From Flavobacteriales bacterium (lineage in GTDB: Bacteria > Bacteroidota > Bacteroidia > Flavobacteriales_F > PHOS-HE28): a stretch of 46,349 nucleotides of DNA. The position numbers and the translations under genes were made by a program. Positions 32,369 to 44,980 of this stretch are shown piece by piece (the first letter of the stretch is position 1; the number at the start of each line of letters is the position of its first letter). Below the pieces are notes generated by a model. It ran no database searches. It was not told the origin of the DNA and saw only the letters and a list, made by a program, of their open reading frames with translations. The stretch is from NCBI GenBank assembly GCA_016788285.1, contig JAEUSW010000087.1, forward strand, positions 1-46,349, in the 5' to 3' direction.

Positions 32369-34501
32369 TCACTTCGCCGCGGTGGCCTGTGCAGGTGCCT
32401 TCGAACGGATGTCCGTGCCGAGGCGCTGCAGGTAGGCGATGAGCGCGACGATCTCCAGCTCGGGGGTCGTCTCGATCTTGTCCTTCCTCAGGCTGGCGAC
32501 GATGGCATCGGCCTGGGCCGACAGGTCGGCGTTCGCCTGGTCCGCGTACCCTTCCGGATAGGGCACCCCCAGGGTCTGCATCGCACGGATCTTGGAGGGT
32601 GTGCTGGCCACGTCGATCGGCCTCTCGTACAGCCAGGGGTAGGCCGGCATCAGCGAACCCGCGCTCATGCTGGTGGGATCGAACATGTGGTAATAGTGCC
32701 AGCTGTCGGGATACTTGCCGCCCAACCGGTGCAGGTCGGGCCCCGTGCGCTTGCTGCCCCACTGGAAGGGATGGTCGTACACGAACTCGCCCGCCTTGCT
32801 GTACTCCCCGTAGCGCTCCGTCTCGCTGCGGAAGGGCCGGACCATCTGCGAGTGGCAGGTGTAGCAGCCTTCGCGGATGTAGATGTCCCTGCCCTGCAGC
32901 TCAAGGGGCGTGTAGGGCTTCACGCTGGCGATGGTGGGCACGTTGCTCTTGATGAGGAAGGTGGGCACCAGTTCGAAGACGCCGCCGATGGCCACGAGCA
33001 CGAGGCTCACCACGAGCATCTGGATGGGACGACGCTCGATCCAGCGGTGCCAGTAGCCTGCGCTGTCACCTGCGTACGCCTTCTCGAGCGCCGGCGCCTC
33101 GGCCTCCTCGTCCTTGATCAACCGTCCGGTGGCCACCGTGCGCCACACGTTGTACACCATCAACAGGGCGCCGGTGAGGTAGAGCGTTCCGCCCAGACCG
33201 CGCAGCCAGTAGGCGTACTTGATCTGCAGCACCGTGTCCAGGAAGTTCTTGTACACCAGGTAGCCGTCCGGGGTGAACTGCTTCCACATCAGGCTCTGGG
33301 TGAACCCGGCGAAATAGAGCGGTACGGCGTAGAACACGATGCCCAGCGTGCCGATCCAGAAGTGGGCGTTGGCCAGCCCCTTGCTGTACAGCTTCGTTCC
33401 GAAGAGGCGCGGCACCAGCCAGTACACCATGCCGAAGGTGAAGAAGCCGTTCCAGCCCAGGCCGCCGACGTGCACGTGCGCGATGGTCCAGTCCGTGAAG
33501 TGGCTGATGCTGTTGAAGAACTTGGTGCTGAGCAGCGGGCCCTCGAGCGTGGCCATGCCGTAGCAGGTGATGGCCACCACGAAGAATTTCAGGATGGGAT
33601 CCTCGCGCACCCGGTCCCAGGCACCGCGCAGGGTGAGCAGCCCGTTGAGCATGCCGCCCCAGCTGGGCGCGATGAGCATGATGCTGAACACGGTGCCGAG
33701 GCTCTGGGCCCAGTCGGGCAGCGAGCTGTAGATCAGGTGGTGCGGGCCGGCCCAGATGTAGATGAAGATCAGGGCCCAGAAGTGGATGATCGAGAGCTTG
33801 TAGCTGTACACGGGCCGGTTGGCCGCCTTGGGCATGAAGTAGTACATCAGGCCCAGGTAGGGCGTGGTGAGGAAGAAGGCCACCGCGTTGTGGCCGTACC
33901 ACCACTGCACCAGGGCATCCTGCACCCCGGCGTACCAGCTGTAGCTCTTGAAGAGGTTCACCGGCACCTCGAAGCTGTTCACGATGTGCAGCATGGCCAC
34001 GGTGACCCAGGTGGCGATGTAGAACCAGATGGCCACGTAGAGGTGACGCTCCCGGCGCTTGAGGATGGTGCCGAACATGTTGATGCCGAACACGACCCAG
34101 ATGAGCGTGATGGCGATGTCGATGGGCCACTCCAGTTCGGCGTACTCCTTTCCGGTGGTGAGGCCCAGGGGCAGGCTGATGGCGGCCGCGGCGATGATCA
34201 GCTGCCAGCCCCAGAAGTGCACCCAGCTCAGGAGGTCGCTGAACATGCGCGCCTTCACCAGACGCTGCAGGCTGTAGTACACACCGGCGAAGATGCCGTT
34301 GCCCACGAAGGCGAAGATCACCGCATTGGTGTGCAGCGGACGCAGACGGCCGAAGGAGAGCCACTCGGCGATGTTCCAGGAGGGGATCACCATCTGGAAG
34401 GCCACCGTGAGGCCGACGAGCATGCCCACGATGCCGAAGATGATCGTGGCCATCAGGTAGGCGCTCACGATCTTGTTGTCATACTTGAAACGCTCGATCA
34501 T
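32369..34501 (-). CDS. ccoNO: Fused cbb3-type cytochrome c oxidase subunits I and II (CcoNO)
   Basis: This 710-residue protein joins the catalytic heme-copper subunit CcoN and the monoheme subunit CcoO. The N-terminal part has about twelve membrane helices, including VQWWYGHNAVAFFLTTPYLGLMYYFMPKAANRPVYSY, FIYIWAGPHHLIYSSLPDW and HFTDWTIAHVHVGGLGWNGF, with the His ligands of the binuclear centre and hemes. The C-terminal part carries the CcoO heme c site REGCYTCHSQMVRPFRSE (CxxCH about 544-548) and TGPDLHRLGGKYPDSWHYYHMFDP. I chose the ATG at 34501 (MIERFKYDN). This fusion is familiar in Bacteroidota. Oxygen is reduced at the membrane with proton pumping. Confidence 0.95.
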   Translation of the reverse strand: MIERFKYDNKIVSAYLMATIIFGIVGMLVGLTVAFQMVIPSWNIAEWLSFGRLRPLHTNAVIFAFVGNGIFAGVYYSLQRLVKARMFSDLLSWVHFWGWQLIIAAAAISLPLGLTTGKEYAELEWPIDIAITLIWVVFGINMFGTILKRRERHLYVAIWFYIATWVTVAMLHIVNSFEVPVNLFKSYSWYAGVQDALVQWWYGHNAVAFFLTTPYLGLMYYFMPKAANRPVYSYKLSIIHFWALIFIYIWAGPHHLIYSSLPDWAQSLGTVFSIMLIAPSWGGMLNGLLTLRGAWDRVREDPILKFFVVAITCYGMATLEGPLLSTKFFNSISHFTDWTIAHVHVGGLGWNGFFTFGMVYWLVPRLFGTKLYSKGLANAHFWIGTLGIVFYAVPLYFAGFTQSLMWKQFTPDGYLVYKNFLDTVLQIKYAYWLRGLGGTLYLTGALLMVYNVWRTVATGRLIKDEEAEAPALEKAYAGDSAGYWHRWIERRPIQMLVVSLVLVAIGGVFELVPTFLIKSNVPTIASVKPYTPLELQGRDIYIREGCYTCHSQMVRPFRSETERYGEYSKAGEFVYDHPFQWGSKRTGPDLHRLGGKYPDSWHYYHMFDPTSMSAGSLMPAYPWLYERPIDVASTPSKIRAMQTLGVPYPEGYADQANADLSAQADAIVASLRKDKIETTPELEIVALIAYLQRLGTDIRSKAPAQATAAK

Positions 34502-34505
34502 CGCT

Positions 34506-34682
34506 TCACTTGGTGTTGTTCGACGGGTTGGTGGGAGCGGCCGGCCGGTCATCGCCCAACATGCGCACGGCGGGCGACCGGTCGTCCTCGTACTGGCCGG
34601 AGCGCACCGCCCAGGTGAAGGCGGCCAGGAACACCACCGCCACGATGGTGCTGGCCGCGATCAGGAGGAAGATGACGCTCAT
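34506..34682 (-). CDS. ccoS: cbb3-type cytochrome oxidase assembly protein CcoS
   Basis: CcoS is a small membrane protein needed for cofactor insertion into the cbb3 oxidase. The 58 residues from the ATG at 34682 read MSVIFLLIAASTIVAVVFLAAFTWAVRSGQYEDDRSPAVRML, the family's one-helix anchor followed by the strongly conserved W-x(3)-SGQ-(Y/F)-(D/E)D motif. It lies 4 nt upstream of ccoNO. GACTTTTG on the minus strand (34700-34707) resembles a -7 element with one mismatch and could give ccoS-ccoNO extra expression. Confidence 0.92.
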   Translation of the reverse strand: MSVIFLLIAASTIVAVVFLAAFTWAVRSGQYEDDRSPAVRMLGDDRPAAPTNPSNNTK

Positions 34683-34761
34683 GGGGCTCGGTCCGGGGCC
34701 AAAAGTCACGGACGTGTCATGCGCCGGGGCTGACGGTCCTCACCGGGCCGACTGACTTTCG

Positions 34762-37167
34762 TCAGTTCCGTGCACTGAGACCGAGTCGGCGGGCCCGGAT
34801 CCACACGGCCAGCGAGACGAAACCGACCACCGTCACCGAACTAAGGGGCATCAGGATCGCGGCGATCAAGGGCGTCAACTGGCCGCTCACCGCGAAGCTG
34901 ACCCCGGTGATGTTATAGCCCAGGGAGAGCAACAGGCTGGCCCGGACGATCCGACGCGCGCTGCGCGCCAACCGCAGGGCGCCGGGCAGGTCGCCGAAGG
35001 CCCGCACATCGAGGATCGCGTCGCTGGCCGGCGTGAGGGCGGCGCTGGTCTCGCTTACGGTGATGCCGATGTCGCTCTGGCGCAGGGCTCCGGCATCGTT
35101 CAGGCCGTCGCCGACCATCATCACGCGCCGCCCCTTGGCCTGCAGGCCGCGGACGAACACCGCTTTGTCGGCGGGTGAGCAGCCGGTGCGCACCTGGTGC
35201 GGGGCGAACACTCCGGCGACGTCCTTGTCCACGGAAAGGTCCCCGGTGAGGAGGTACGTGTCCGTGAGGCAGGACACGGCCGCCACCGTCCCGGCCATGC
35301 CGCTTCGCGCGCGCTTGCTGATCTCGAAATGGCCCAGATGGGCCCCATCGACGGATACATGCACATGGGCGGCCCCATTGGACCGCGGGCGTTCCTCGCC
35401 ACCGGTGAAGGTGGCCGAGCCGATCCGCACCACGTGGCCGTCGACCTCGCCGCGGACGCCTGCACCGACCTCCTCGGCCACCCCGGTCGCCTGGCCGGCG
35501 TGCCCACGGAGATGGTGGAACAGCACGGTGCTGAGCGGGTGCAGGCTGTTGTGGGCGAGGCTTCGCACGCAGGCCAGGAGCGCCGGGTCCGGCGCAGGAC
35601 CGACGAACCTGACCGCATGGGCCTCGCGCTCGGTGAGGGTGCCCGTCTTGTCGAACACGATGGTGTCCACGGACGCGATCCGCTCCACCACCTCCGCATC
35701 ACGCAGGAAGAGACCGCGACGGCCCAGCAGCCGGATGGTATGCCCATAGGTGAAGGGCATGCTGAGGGCCAGGGCGCACGGGCAGGCCACGATGAGCACG
35801 GCGGTCACCACCGGCCACACCTGGGTGGTGTCGCGCCCCCACCAGTACAGGCCGGCGCCCACGGCCAGCAGCACCACGGCCACGGTGAACCGCCGGGCCA
35901 CGGAATCGATGAGGCGCGGCATGCCCGGTCGGTCCGCTCCCGCGGCATGCTCCTCCCACAAGCGCTTCAGATGGCTGTCCGCGAAGGCGCGCAGCACCTG
36001 CAGTTCGATGGCGGCCCCGCGCTGGCGACCGCCCGCTTTCACCACATCCCCCACGGCGCGACGCACGGGCAGTGGCTCGCCGGTGATGAAGCTGTTGTCG
36101 ATGTGGCCCTCACCCGCCACGAGCACCGCGTCCACGGGGACCAGCTCCTGGTCGCGCACCACGATCCGGTCCCCCGGTCGCAGGTCACCGACGGCCACGG
36201 GCTGCTCCGCATCACCGGTCCTGCGCAGCACCACCAAGGGGAGGAAGTCGTTCAGGCCCCGGTCGAAGCTCAAGGCGCCGTAGGTGTATGCCTGATACCA
36301 TCGGCCCACGAGCAGAAAGAACAGCAGGCCGGCGAGCGAGTCGAAATACCCCGGTCCGATGGCCATCACCACGTCCCACACACTGCGTGCGAACAGCGCG
36401 ATGATGCCGAGCGCGATGGGCTGATCGATGTTCACCTGGCGCGTGCGCAGACCCGCCCAGGCGGAACGGAAGTAGTCGGTGCTGCTGAAGAACACCACCG
36501 GCAGGGCGAACACCAGGCTGAGGAACTGGAAACCCCGCTTCAAGTGGTCGTCGCTCGCGTCGGCGCCGAGGTACTCCGGGAAGCTGAAGAGCATGATGTT
36601 CCCGAAGGCGAAGGCGGCGATGCCCAACCGGAGGTACAGGATCCGCGGGACACCGGACCCTCGTTCACCGGTGGCGGTCCTCCCACGGCCGTCCAACGAT
36701 GGACCGTAACCCAGCCGGCGTAGCAGCTCCACCAGCCCCCGCAGGCTCATCCGCTCTTCGCGGAACGTGACCGTCAATTCCTTGCTCGTGAAGCGGACCC
36801 GGGACCGGAGCACGGCCGCATCGATGCGTTGAAGGTGCTCCAGGAGCCAGATGCAGCTGCTGCAGTGCATCTGGGGGATGTGGAAGGTGACCCGGGTGAT
36901 GCCATCCTCGCTGTACTCCACCAGCCGGTCGCGCACCTCGGGAAGGTCGAACAGCTCGGCGCGCATGGCCTGGCCCTCACGCTCCATCTTCGCCCCGGGC
37001 CGCTCGCTGAGGGCGTAGTAGTCGCAAAGCCCGCTTTCCTGAAGCAGGCCGTAGACGGCATGGCAGCCCTGGCAGCAGAAGTCATGGTCCTCCGCCTTCA
37101 GGTGATCGCTTCCACAGACGTCACCACAGTGGTAGCAGCGCACCACCTCCCCCACCTGTTGCGGCAT
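34762..37167 (-). CDS. ccoI: Copper-translocating P-type ATPase CcoI (FixI)
   Basis: CcoI pumps copper across the inner membrane for cbb3 oxidase metallation. It has 801 residues from the ATG at 37167 (30 nt upstream is an alternative in-frame start). An N-terminal Cys-rich module (CYHCGDVC...FCCQGCHAVY), a metal-binding domain with MHCSSC (about residue 100), membrane helices, the actuator motif FITGEPLPVRR, the CPC channel motif VACPCALALS (about 462), the phosphorylation motif DKTGTLTERE (about 507) and GDGLNDAGAL give the full CPx-ATPase plan. It is the first gene of the cbb3 operon. GACCTTCG on the minus strand (37172-37179) is a near-match -7 element very close to the ATG. Confidence 0.92.
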   Translation of the reverse strand: MPQQVGEVVRCYHCGDVCGSDHLKAEDHDFCCQGCHAVYGLLQESGLCDYYALSERPGAKMEREGQAMRAELFDLPEVRDRLVEYSEDGITRVTFHIPQMHCSSCIWLLEHLQRIDAAVLRSRVRFTSKELTVTFREERMSLRGLVELLRRLGYGPSLDGRGRTATGERGSGVPRILYLRLGIAAFAFGNIMLFSFPEYLGADASDDHLKRGFQFLSLVFALPVVFFSSTDYFRSAWAGLRTRQVNIDQPIALGIIALFARSVWDVVMAIGPGYFDSLAGLLFFLLVGRWYQAYTYGALSFDRGLNDFLPLVVLRRTGDAEQPVAVGDLRPGDRIVVRDQELVPVDAVLVAGEGHIDNSFITGEPLPVRRAVGDVVKAGGRQRGAAIELQVLRAFADSHLKRLWEEHAAGADRPGMPRLIDSVARRFTVAVVLLAVGAGLYWWGRDTTQVWPVVTAVLIVACPCALALSMPFTYGHTIRLLGRRGLFLRDAEVVERIASVDTIVFDKTGTLTEREAHAVRFVGPAPDPALLACVRSLAHNSLHPLSTVLFHHLRGHAGQATGVAEEVGAGVRGEVDGHVVRIGSATFTGGEERPRSNGAAHVHVSVDGAHLGHFEISKRARSGMAGTVAAVSCLTDTYLLTGDLSVDKDVAGVFAPHQVRTGCSPADKAVFVRGLQAKGRRVMMVGDGLNDAGALRQSDIGITVSETSAALTPASDAILDVRAFGDLPGALRLARSARRIVRASLLLSLGYNITGVSFAVSGQLTPLIAAILMPLSSVTVVGFVSLAVWIRARRLGLSARN

Positions 37168-37288
37168 GGCGCGAAGGTCGGACCGGTGCCGAGGCACGGG
37201 ACCTGACGAGCGTCATGCCGCGAGGCCGCCCACGATCGCCTGTGCACCCACGCCCCGAGGAGGAACGGCGGTCGTGCCGACGCTCGGG

Positions 37289-37296
37289 TACCTTTG
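37289..37296 (+). promoter_or_regulatory. -7 element for the methyltransferase gene
   Basis: TACCTTTG is an exact TAnnTTTG match 14 nt before the ATG at 37311. The intergenic region 37168-37310 separates it from the divergent cbb3 operon. I saw no FNR-type inverted repeat in that region. Confidence 0.55.
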
Positions 37297-37310
37297 TGGA
37301 CCCGGATCAT

Positions 37311-38099
37311 ATGGAACAGCACCTCCAGCGCATCGGCAGCTACCTGAACCATCTGGTCCGTGCACGGGGTCCGCATGGCATCCACTCCCCGTTCGTGTAC
37401 TCCTTGATCACCGAGGTGCTCAGGAACGACCATGAGCGCCCGGAGTTCGAAGCCATCGAGCAGCTGCGCGAGGAACTGCTCTCGAGCGACCGCACCATCG
37501 AGGTGAACGACCTTGGTGCCGGCTCACGCGTGCTGGAGCGACCGGTGCGTCACGTGGCCGACATGGCGCGCACGGCGTTGAAGCCCCCGCGCCAGGCCCG
37601 TCTGCTGTTCCGACTGGCCCGGTACTTCGAACCCGACACCGTGCTGGAACTGGGCACCTCCTTCGGGCTCACCACCCTCTACCTCGGCCTCGGCGCGGAG
37701 CACGGTGAGGTGACGACGATCGAGGGCTGCCCGCGTACCTTCCAGATCGCCCAGCACCACGTCGAGCGGTCGGGCCTGCACAACATCCGGCCGGTGCTCG
37801 GCGCGTTCAGGACGCGGCTCCCGGACGTCCTGCGCGGGATGGAGCGGCTCGATCTGGTCTTCATCGACGGTCATCACGAGAAGGCGGCCACGCTGGACCT
37901 GTTCGAGCGCTGCCTGACGAAGGCCCATCCCGGGTCGTTGTTCATCCTGGACGACATCCACTGGAGCCGCGGCATGGAGGAGGCCTGGGAGGCCGTGAAG
38001 GCCCATACCCGGGTGACCGTGACCATCGACCTGTTCGACCTCGGGCTGGTGTTCTTCCGCACCGAACAAGCGCCCCAGCATTTCCGTTCCCGCTACTGA
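37311..38099 (+). CDS. Class I SAM-dependent (O-)methyltransferase
   Basis: This 262-residue protein is a predicted AdoMet-dependent methyltransferase. The SAM-binding motif is DTVLELGTSFGLTTLYLGLGAEHGEVTTIEG (about 108-138), followed by LDLVFIDGHHEKAATLDLFERCL and SLFILDDIHWSRGMEEAW, as in the class I O-methyltransferase family. The N-terminal region (GSYLNHLVRARGPHGIHSPFVYSLITEVL) is shared by Bacteroidota members. The ATG at 37311 follows a good -7 element; longer in-frame starts precede the promoter. Substrate unknown. A cobalamin adenosyltransferase follows after 51 nt. Confidence 0.82.
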   Translation: MEQHLQRIGSYLNHLVRARGPHGIHSPFVYSLITEVLRNDHERPEFEAIEQLREELLSSDRTIEVNDLGAGSRVLERPVRHVADMARTALKPPRQARLLFRLARYFEPDTVLELGTSFGLTTLYLGLGAEHGEVTTIEGCPRTFQIAQHHVERSGLHNIRPVLGAFRTRLPDVLRGMERLDLVFIDGHHEKAATLDLFERCLTKAHPGSLFILDDIHWSRGMEEAWEAVKAHTRVTVTIDLFDLGLVFFRTEQAPQHFRSRY

Positions 38100-38150
38100 C
38101 CGCATGCGCCCGGCCTCCCGGCGCTCCACACGAACAGAACGCCATCGCCC

Positions 38151-38702
38151 ATGAAGATCTACACGCGCACCGGGGACAAGGGTGAGACCGGCCTACTGGG
38201 CGGGGAGCGCGTGGCCAAGCACGATGCCCGCATCGAGGCCTACGGCACGGTGGACGAGCTGAACAGCCACCTCGGCCTGCTGCGGGACCAGGCCCCTGAA
38301 GAGCACAGGGCCCTTCTGGAGCGCGTGCAGGACACGCTCTTCGCACTGGGATCGCGCCTGGCCTGCGCTTCGGACGCCGACGCCGAGCGGTTCAAGCTCC
38401 CGCACCTCACCGAAGCCCATGTGAAGGCCTTGGAGCAGGCGATGGATGCGATGGACCGCGAGCTGCCGCCCATGCGGAACTTCATCCTGCCGGGCGGCCA
38501 CCCTTGCGTGTCGCAGGCCCACATCTGCCGCACGGTATGCCGCCGGGCCGAACGGCGGGTGGTGGAGCTGGCGACGCAGGCCCCGACCCCTCCGTTGGTG
38601 GTGGAATACCTGAACCGGCTCAGCGATCTGCTGTTCGTCCTTGCCCGGCACATCGGCATGCGGCTGAACGTGGTGGAAACCCCATGGAAGCCGCGTGGCT
38701 GA
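38151..38702 (+). CDS. pduO: PduO-type cob(I)alamin adenosyltransferase
   Basis: This enzyme transfers the adenosyl group from ATP to cob(I)alamin to make adenosylcobalamin. The 183-residue helical protein has the PduO N-terminal ATP-binding motif YTRTGDKGETGLLGGERVAKHDARIEAYGTVDELNSHLG (about 4-42), then FILPGGH, QAHICRTVCRRAERRVVEL and YLNRLSDLLFVLARHIG. All are typical of the human MMAB/PduO family rather than CobA. It probably shares a transcript with the methyltransferase before it. Confidence 0.93.
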   Translation: MKIYTRTGDKGETGLLGGERVAKHDARIEAYGTVDELNSHLGLLRDQAPEEHRALLERVQDTLFALGSRLACASDADAERFKLPHLTEAHVKALEQAMDAMDRELPPMRNFILPGGHPCVSQAHICRTVCRRAERRVVELATQAPTPPLVVEYLNRLSDLLFVLARHIGMRLNVVETPWKPRG

Positions 38703-38776
38703 AGGCCTGAGGCCGGGGGATACCGTGGGCGTGCCGGGTGGTTGAAAACTACCCGGCTGCGGGTGGGGCATCCGGT

Positions 38777-38784
38777 TATATTTG
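38777..38784 (+). promoter_or_regulatory. -7 element for the small DUF2795-like gene
   Basis: TATATTTG is an exact TAnnTTTG match 34 nt upstream of the ATG at 38819, and it stands out in a GC-rich surround. It argues against the longer in-frame start at 38738. Confidence 0.55.
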
Positions 38785-38818
38785 CGCCCGTTTTACCGGA
38801 ACGAGCAACCCGCGCCCG

Positions 38819-39040
38819 ATGTATTGGACACTGGAACTGGCCTCCTACCTGGAGGATGCGCCTTGGCCCGCCACCAAGGATGAGCTCATCGATTTCGCGA
38901 TGCGCACAGGCGCCCCCCTCGAGGTGGTGGAGAACCTGCAGGCCATCGAGGACGACGAGGAGGTGTTCGAGAGCATCGAGGACATCTGGCCGGACTATCC
39001 CTCCAAGGAGGATTTCTTCTTCAACGAGGACGAGTACTGA
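38819..39040 (+). CDS. Small acidic DUF2795-like protein
   Basis: This 73-residue protein is strongly acidic toward its end (IEDDEEVFESIEDIWPDYPSKEDFFFNEDEY). It begins MYWTLELASYLEDAPWPATKDELIDFAMRTGAPLEVVENLQAI, a helical pattern that resembles the small DUF2795 proteins widespread in Bacteroidota. No function is known for the family. It has its own promoter and is closed by a terminator at 39061, so it is a single-gene unit upstream of secA. Confidence 0.82.
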   Translation: MYWTLELASYLEDAPWPATKDELIDFAMRTGAPLEVVENLQAIEDDEEVFESIEDIWPDYPSKEDFFFNEDEY

Positions 39041-39060
39041 GCGGACCGACCCCGCCTGAG

Positions 39061-39087
39061 GACCCCCGGTGCACCCGGGGGTCTTTC
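39061..39087 (+). terminator. Rho-independent terminator after the DUF2795-like gene
   Basis: A 9-bp GC stem (GACCCCCGG at 39061-39069 and CCGGGGGTC at 39075-39083, loop TGCAC) is followed by TTTCGTT. It separates this unit from secA. Confidence 0.75.
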
Positions 39088-39151
39088 GTTACCGGCTGCC
39101 AGATCGGCGTGGAACGCCCGACGGCATGGTCCGTGCTCGCCGCAACACCCC

Positions 39152-39159
39152 TAACTTCG
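39152..39159 (+). promoter_or_regulatory. -7 element for secA
   Basis: TAACTTCG fits TAnnTTYG and lies 55 nt upstream of the secA ATG. It is the only such match between the terminator and secA. Confidence 0.4.
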
Positions 39160-39214
39160 CGCGCTTCCGCCCGGCCCCCCGGCCCGAAAGGCGGTACCAT
39201 CCCTGCATCGAGCC

Positions 39215-42589
<3,375 letters not shown>

Positions 42590-42610
42590 CACAGGCCCCC
42601 TGAACATGGC

Positions 42611-42637
42611 GAAGGCCCCGGGGTTCCCGAGGCCTTC
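42611..42637. terminator. Bidirectional terminator between secA and the TonB-like gene
   Basis: The stem GAAGGCC/GGCCTTC (42611-42617 and 42631-42637) continues after one mismatch into CGGG/CCCG with a GTT loop. It lies between two convergent genes. The T-runs are short, so efficiency is uncertain. Confidence 0.55.
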
Positions 42638-42663
42638 CACCTATGGTATGGCGTCTGGTTCGT

Positions 42664-43404
42664 TCAGAATTCCACGGGCAGTTGCATCTGCACCCGCACG
42701 GGTCGACCCTTCTCACGGCCGGGGTCCCAGGCCGGCGTGGACCGCAGCGCATCCACGACCTTCTCCTCCAGGGCGGGGTCGTCGCCCTTCACCACTTTCA
42801 CCTCGGACAGTTCCCCGTTCTTCTCCACGATGAAGCTGGCCGTCACCTGGGCCTTCAACCGCTGCCCGTCCTCCCCGGCGACCTTCGACCGGATGTAGCG
42901 CACCAGCTCCTTGTCCCCTCCGGGATAGCTGGGCATCGTTTGGGCGCGGGTGTACACGATATCGGCCAGGGGTTCGGGGTCGTACACCTTCTCGGCGAGG
43001 GGCCGGCCCCATTGGTCGAAGCGTTGCCACACGCCCGCCTTGAGCCCCTCGGCGTAGTCCCCGGAGCTCTCCACCTTACCGTTGGCGTGGTAGAACGTGA
43101 AGTGCCCGTGCTCGACCGTGAGCTGCTGGTCGAGGTAGCGGCCCTCGGCCTTCAGCTTGCCGTCCATGGAATAGGTGCGGCCGATGAAGTACTGGCCCTC
43201 CATCCCTTCCCAGATGCGATAGAACATGGCCTTTCGGCCGGTGGTGCGTTCCAGATGCTCGTTCAGGAAGATGCGGTCCGGGTCCTGCGCGGCCGCGCCC
43301 GTTAAGGACAGCAGCAGGGCCGCGATGGTGGCGGAGGACAAGGAAAGCAGCGTGGTGCGCACGGCGGTGAGGTTGATGCCCGGACGTTCCGGACGTTCCC
43401 TCAT
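42664..43404 (-). CDS. MORN-like repeat protein with C-terminal TonB domain
   Basis: This 246-residue secreted or anchored protein starts at the ATG at 43404 (a GTG at 43413 is in frame). It begins with a hydrophobic segment (LLSLSSATIAALLLSLTGAAAQ). Repeats of the kind YFIGRTYSMDGKLKAEGRY, FYHANGKVESSGDYAEGLKAGVW and FDQWGRPL are like MORN/antitoxin-type toxin-response repeats. The C-terminal domain (VRYIRSKVAGEDGQRLKAQVTASFIVEKNGELSEVKVVKGDDPALEEKVVDALRSTPAWDPG) is a TonB_C-type domain common in Bacteroidota. A role as an energy transducer is uncertain because it has no Pro-rich spacer. It follows comM by 23 nt. Confidence 0.75.
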   Translation of the reverse strand: MRERPERPGINLTAVRTTLLSLSSATIAALLLSLTGAAAQDPDRIFLNEHLERTTGRKAMFYRIWEGMEGQYFIGRTYSMDGKLKAEGRYLDQQLTVEHGHFTFYHANGKVESSGDYAEGLKAGVWQRFDQWGRPLAEKVYDPEPLADIVYTRAQTMPSYPGGDKELVRYIRSKVAGEDGQRLKAQVTASFIVEKNGELSEVKVVKGDDPALEEKVVDALRSTPAWDPGREKGRPVRVQMQLPVEF

Positions 43405-43436
43405 ACGCGCCACCGGCGCCAGGGTTACGCCGGGCG

Positions 43437-44975
43437 TCAGCCGGCCCAGCCCTCACGGTCCAGGCTGCGGTATTGGATGGCCTCGGCCAGGTGCTCGGTG
43501 CGGATGTCCGGGCTGTCGGCCAGATCGGCGATGGTGCGCGCCACCTTGAGGATGCGGTCGTAGGCCCGGGCGCTGAGGCCGAGCCGTTCCATGGCCCGCT
43601 CCAGCAACGCCTTGCCGGCCTCGTCGATGCGGCAGATGCTGCGCAGCTGCTGGCTGCTCATCTGGGCGTTGCTGTGCAGCCCGATGCCGGCGAACCGTCG
43701 CTGCTGCACCTCGCGAGCCCGCACCACACGCTGCCTCACCTCCGCGCTCCGCTCCGTGCTGCGCTCGGCGCTCAGTTCGCTGAAGGGCACCGGGGTCACC
43801 TCGATGTGGATGTCGATGCGGTCGAGCAACGGGCCGCTGATGCGCGTGAGGTACTTCTGCACCACGCCGGGGGCGCACACGCACTCCTTCTCCGGGTGGT
43901 TGTGGAAGCCGCACGGGCACGGGTTCATCGCCGCCACCAACATGAAGCTCGCCGGGTACTCCACGGTGAAGCGGGCCCGCGAGATGGTGACCACGCGGTC
44001 CTCGAGCGGCTGGCGGAGCACCTCGAGCACGGTGCGCTTGAACTCGGGCAGTTCGTCCAGGAAAAGCACCCCGTTGTGCGCCAGGCTGATCTCGCCGGGC
44101 TGGGGATGGCTGCCACCGCCCACGAGCGCCACGTCGCTGATGGTGTGGTGCGGCGAACGGAAGGGGCGCACACTGAGCAGGCTGTCCTCCTTGCGCAGTT
44201 TGCCGGCCACACTGTGGATCTTGGTGGTCTCCAGCGCCTCCTCGATGTGCAGCGGCGGAAGGATGGTGGGCAGCCGCTTGGCCAGCATGGTCTTGCCCGC
44301 CCCCGGAGGGCCGATGAGGATGATGTTGTGCCCGCCCGCGGCGGCGATCTCGAACGCGCGCTTGATGTTCTCCTGACCCTTCACATCGGCGATGTCCACC
44401 GGGTACGAGCGGCTGCTGGCGGCGAACTCGGCGGCGATGTCCACGTGCTCGGGCGCCACCGTGGGCTCGCCTTCCAGGATGCCGATCACCTCGCGCAAGT
44501 GAGTGACCCCATAGACCGTGAGGCCCTCGACGATCGCCGCCTCGCGACCGTTCTCCTTGGGCACGATCACGCCCTTGAAGCCGCTGCGCTTGGCCTCGAT
44601 GGCGATGGGCAGGGCGCCCTTGATCGGGCGGACGCCGCCGTCCATGGACAGCTCGCCCATGATGAGGAAGTCGGCGAACCGGTCGGTGGGCACCTGGCCC
44701 GTGCTGCCCAGGATGCCCACGGCCATGGGCAGGTCGTAGGCCGAACCTTCCTTGTGGACGTCGGCCGGGGCCAGGTTGATCACCGTGCGCTTGCCGCGCG
44801 GGAAATCGAGGCCGCAGCTGCGCACGGCATTGTCCATGCGGTGGTAGCTCTCCTTCACGGCGTTGTCCGGCAACCCCACCAGGTAGAACTTCACCCCCTT
44901 GGTGACATTGACCTCGGCCGTGACGATGGTGGCGTTGATGCCGAAGACCGCGCTGCCGAAGACCTTGACCAGCAT
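43437..44975 (-). CDS. comM: YifB/ComM family Mg chelatase-like AAA+ ATPase
   Basis: ComM is a hexameric helicase that promotes branch migration during natural transformation; the family is widespread, also in non-competent bacteria. The 512-residue protein has the Lon-like N-terminal fold ([34 protein letters not shown]), Walker [19 protein letters not shown] (about 218-235), and [13 protein letters not shown]. Walker B is [14 protein letters not shown], followed by the zinc-like [17 protein letters not shown] and the C-terminal Mg_chelatase region. It starts 5 nt after the gmhA stop. Confidence 0.94.
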   Translation of the reverse strand: MLVKVFGSAVFGINATIVTAEVNVTKGVKFYLVGLPDNAVKESYHRMDNAVRSCGLDFPRGKRTVINLAPADVHKEGSAYDLPMAVGILGSTGQVPTDRFADFLIMGELSMDGGVRPIKGALPIAIEAKRSGFKGVIVPKENGREAAIVEGLTVYGVTHLREVIGILEGEPTVAPEHVDIAAEFAASSRSYPVDIADVKGQENIKRAFEIAAAGGHNIILIGPPGAGKTMLAKRLPTILPPLHIEEALETTKIHSVAGKLRKEDSLLSVRPFRSPHHTISDVALVGGGSHPQPGEISLAHNGVLFLDELPEFKRTVLEVLRQPLEDRVVTISRARFTVEYPASFMLVAAMNPCPCGFHNHPEKECVCAPGVVQKYLTRISGPLLDRIDIHIEVTPVPFSELSAERSTERSAEVRQRVVRAREVQQRRFAGIGLHSNAQMSSQQLRSICRIDEAGKALLERAMERLGLSARAYDRILKVARTIADLADSPDIRTEHLAEAIQYRSLDREGWAG

Positions 44976-44980
44976 GCTGC

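Noticed and set aside
34752..34765. Small CTGAC-TTTC-GTCAG hairpin at the ccoI stop
   Set aside because: Only 5 bp and no T-run in the direction of transcription; too weak to call.
38151..38702. Link between the cobalamin adenosyltransferase and a B12-based light sensor for the crt operon
   Set aside because: No B12-binding regulator is in the window and the genes are 10 kb apart; the idea is only suggestive.
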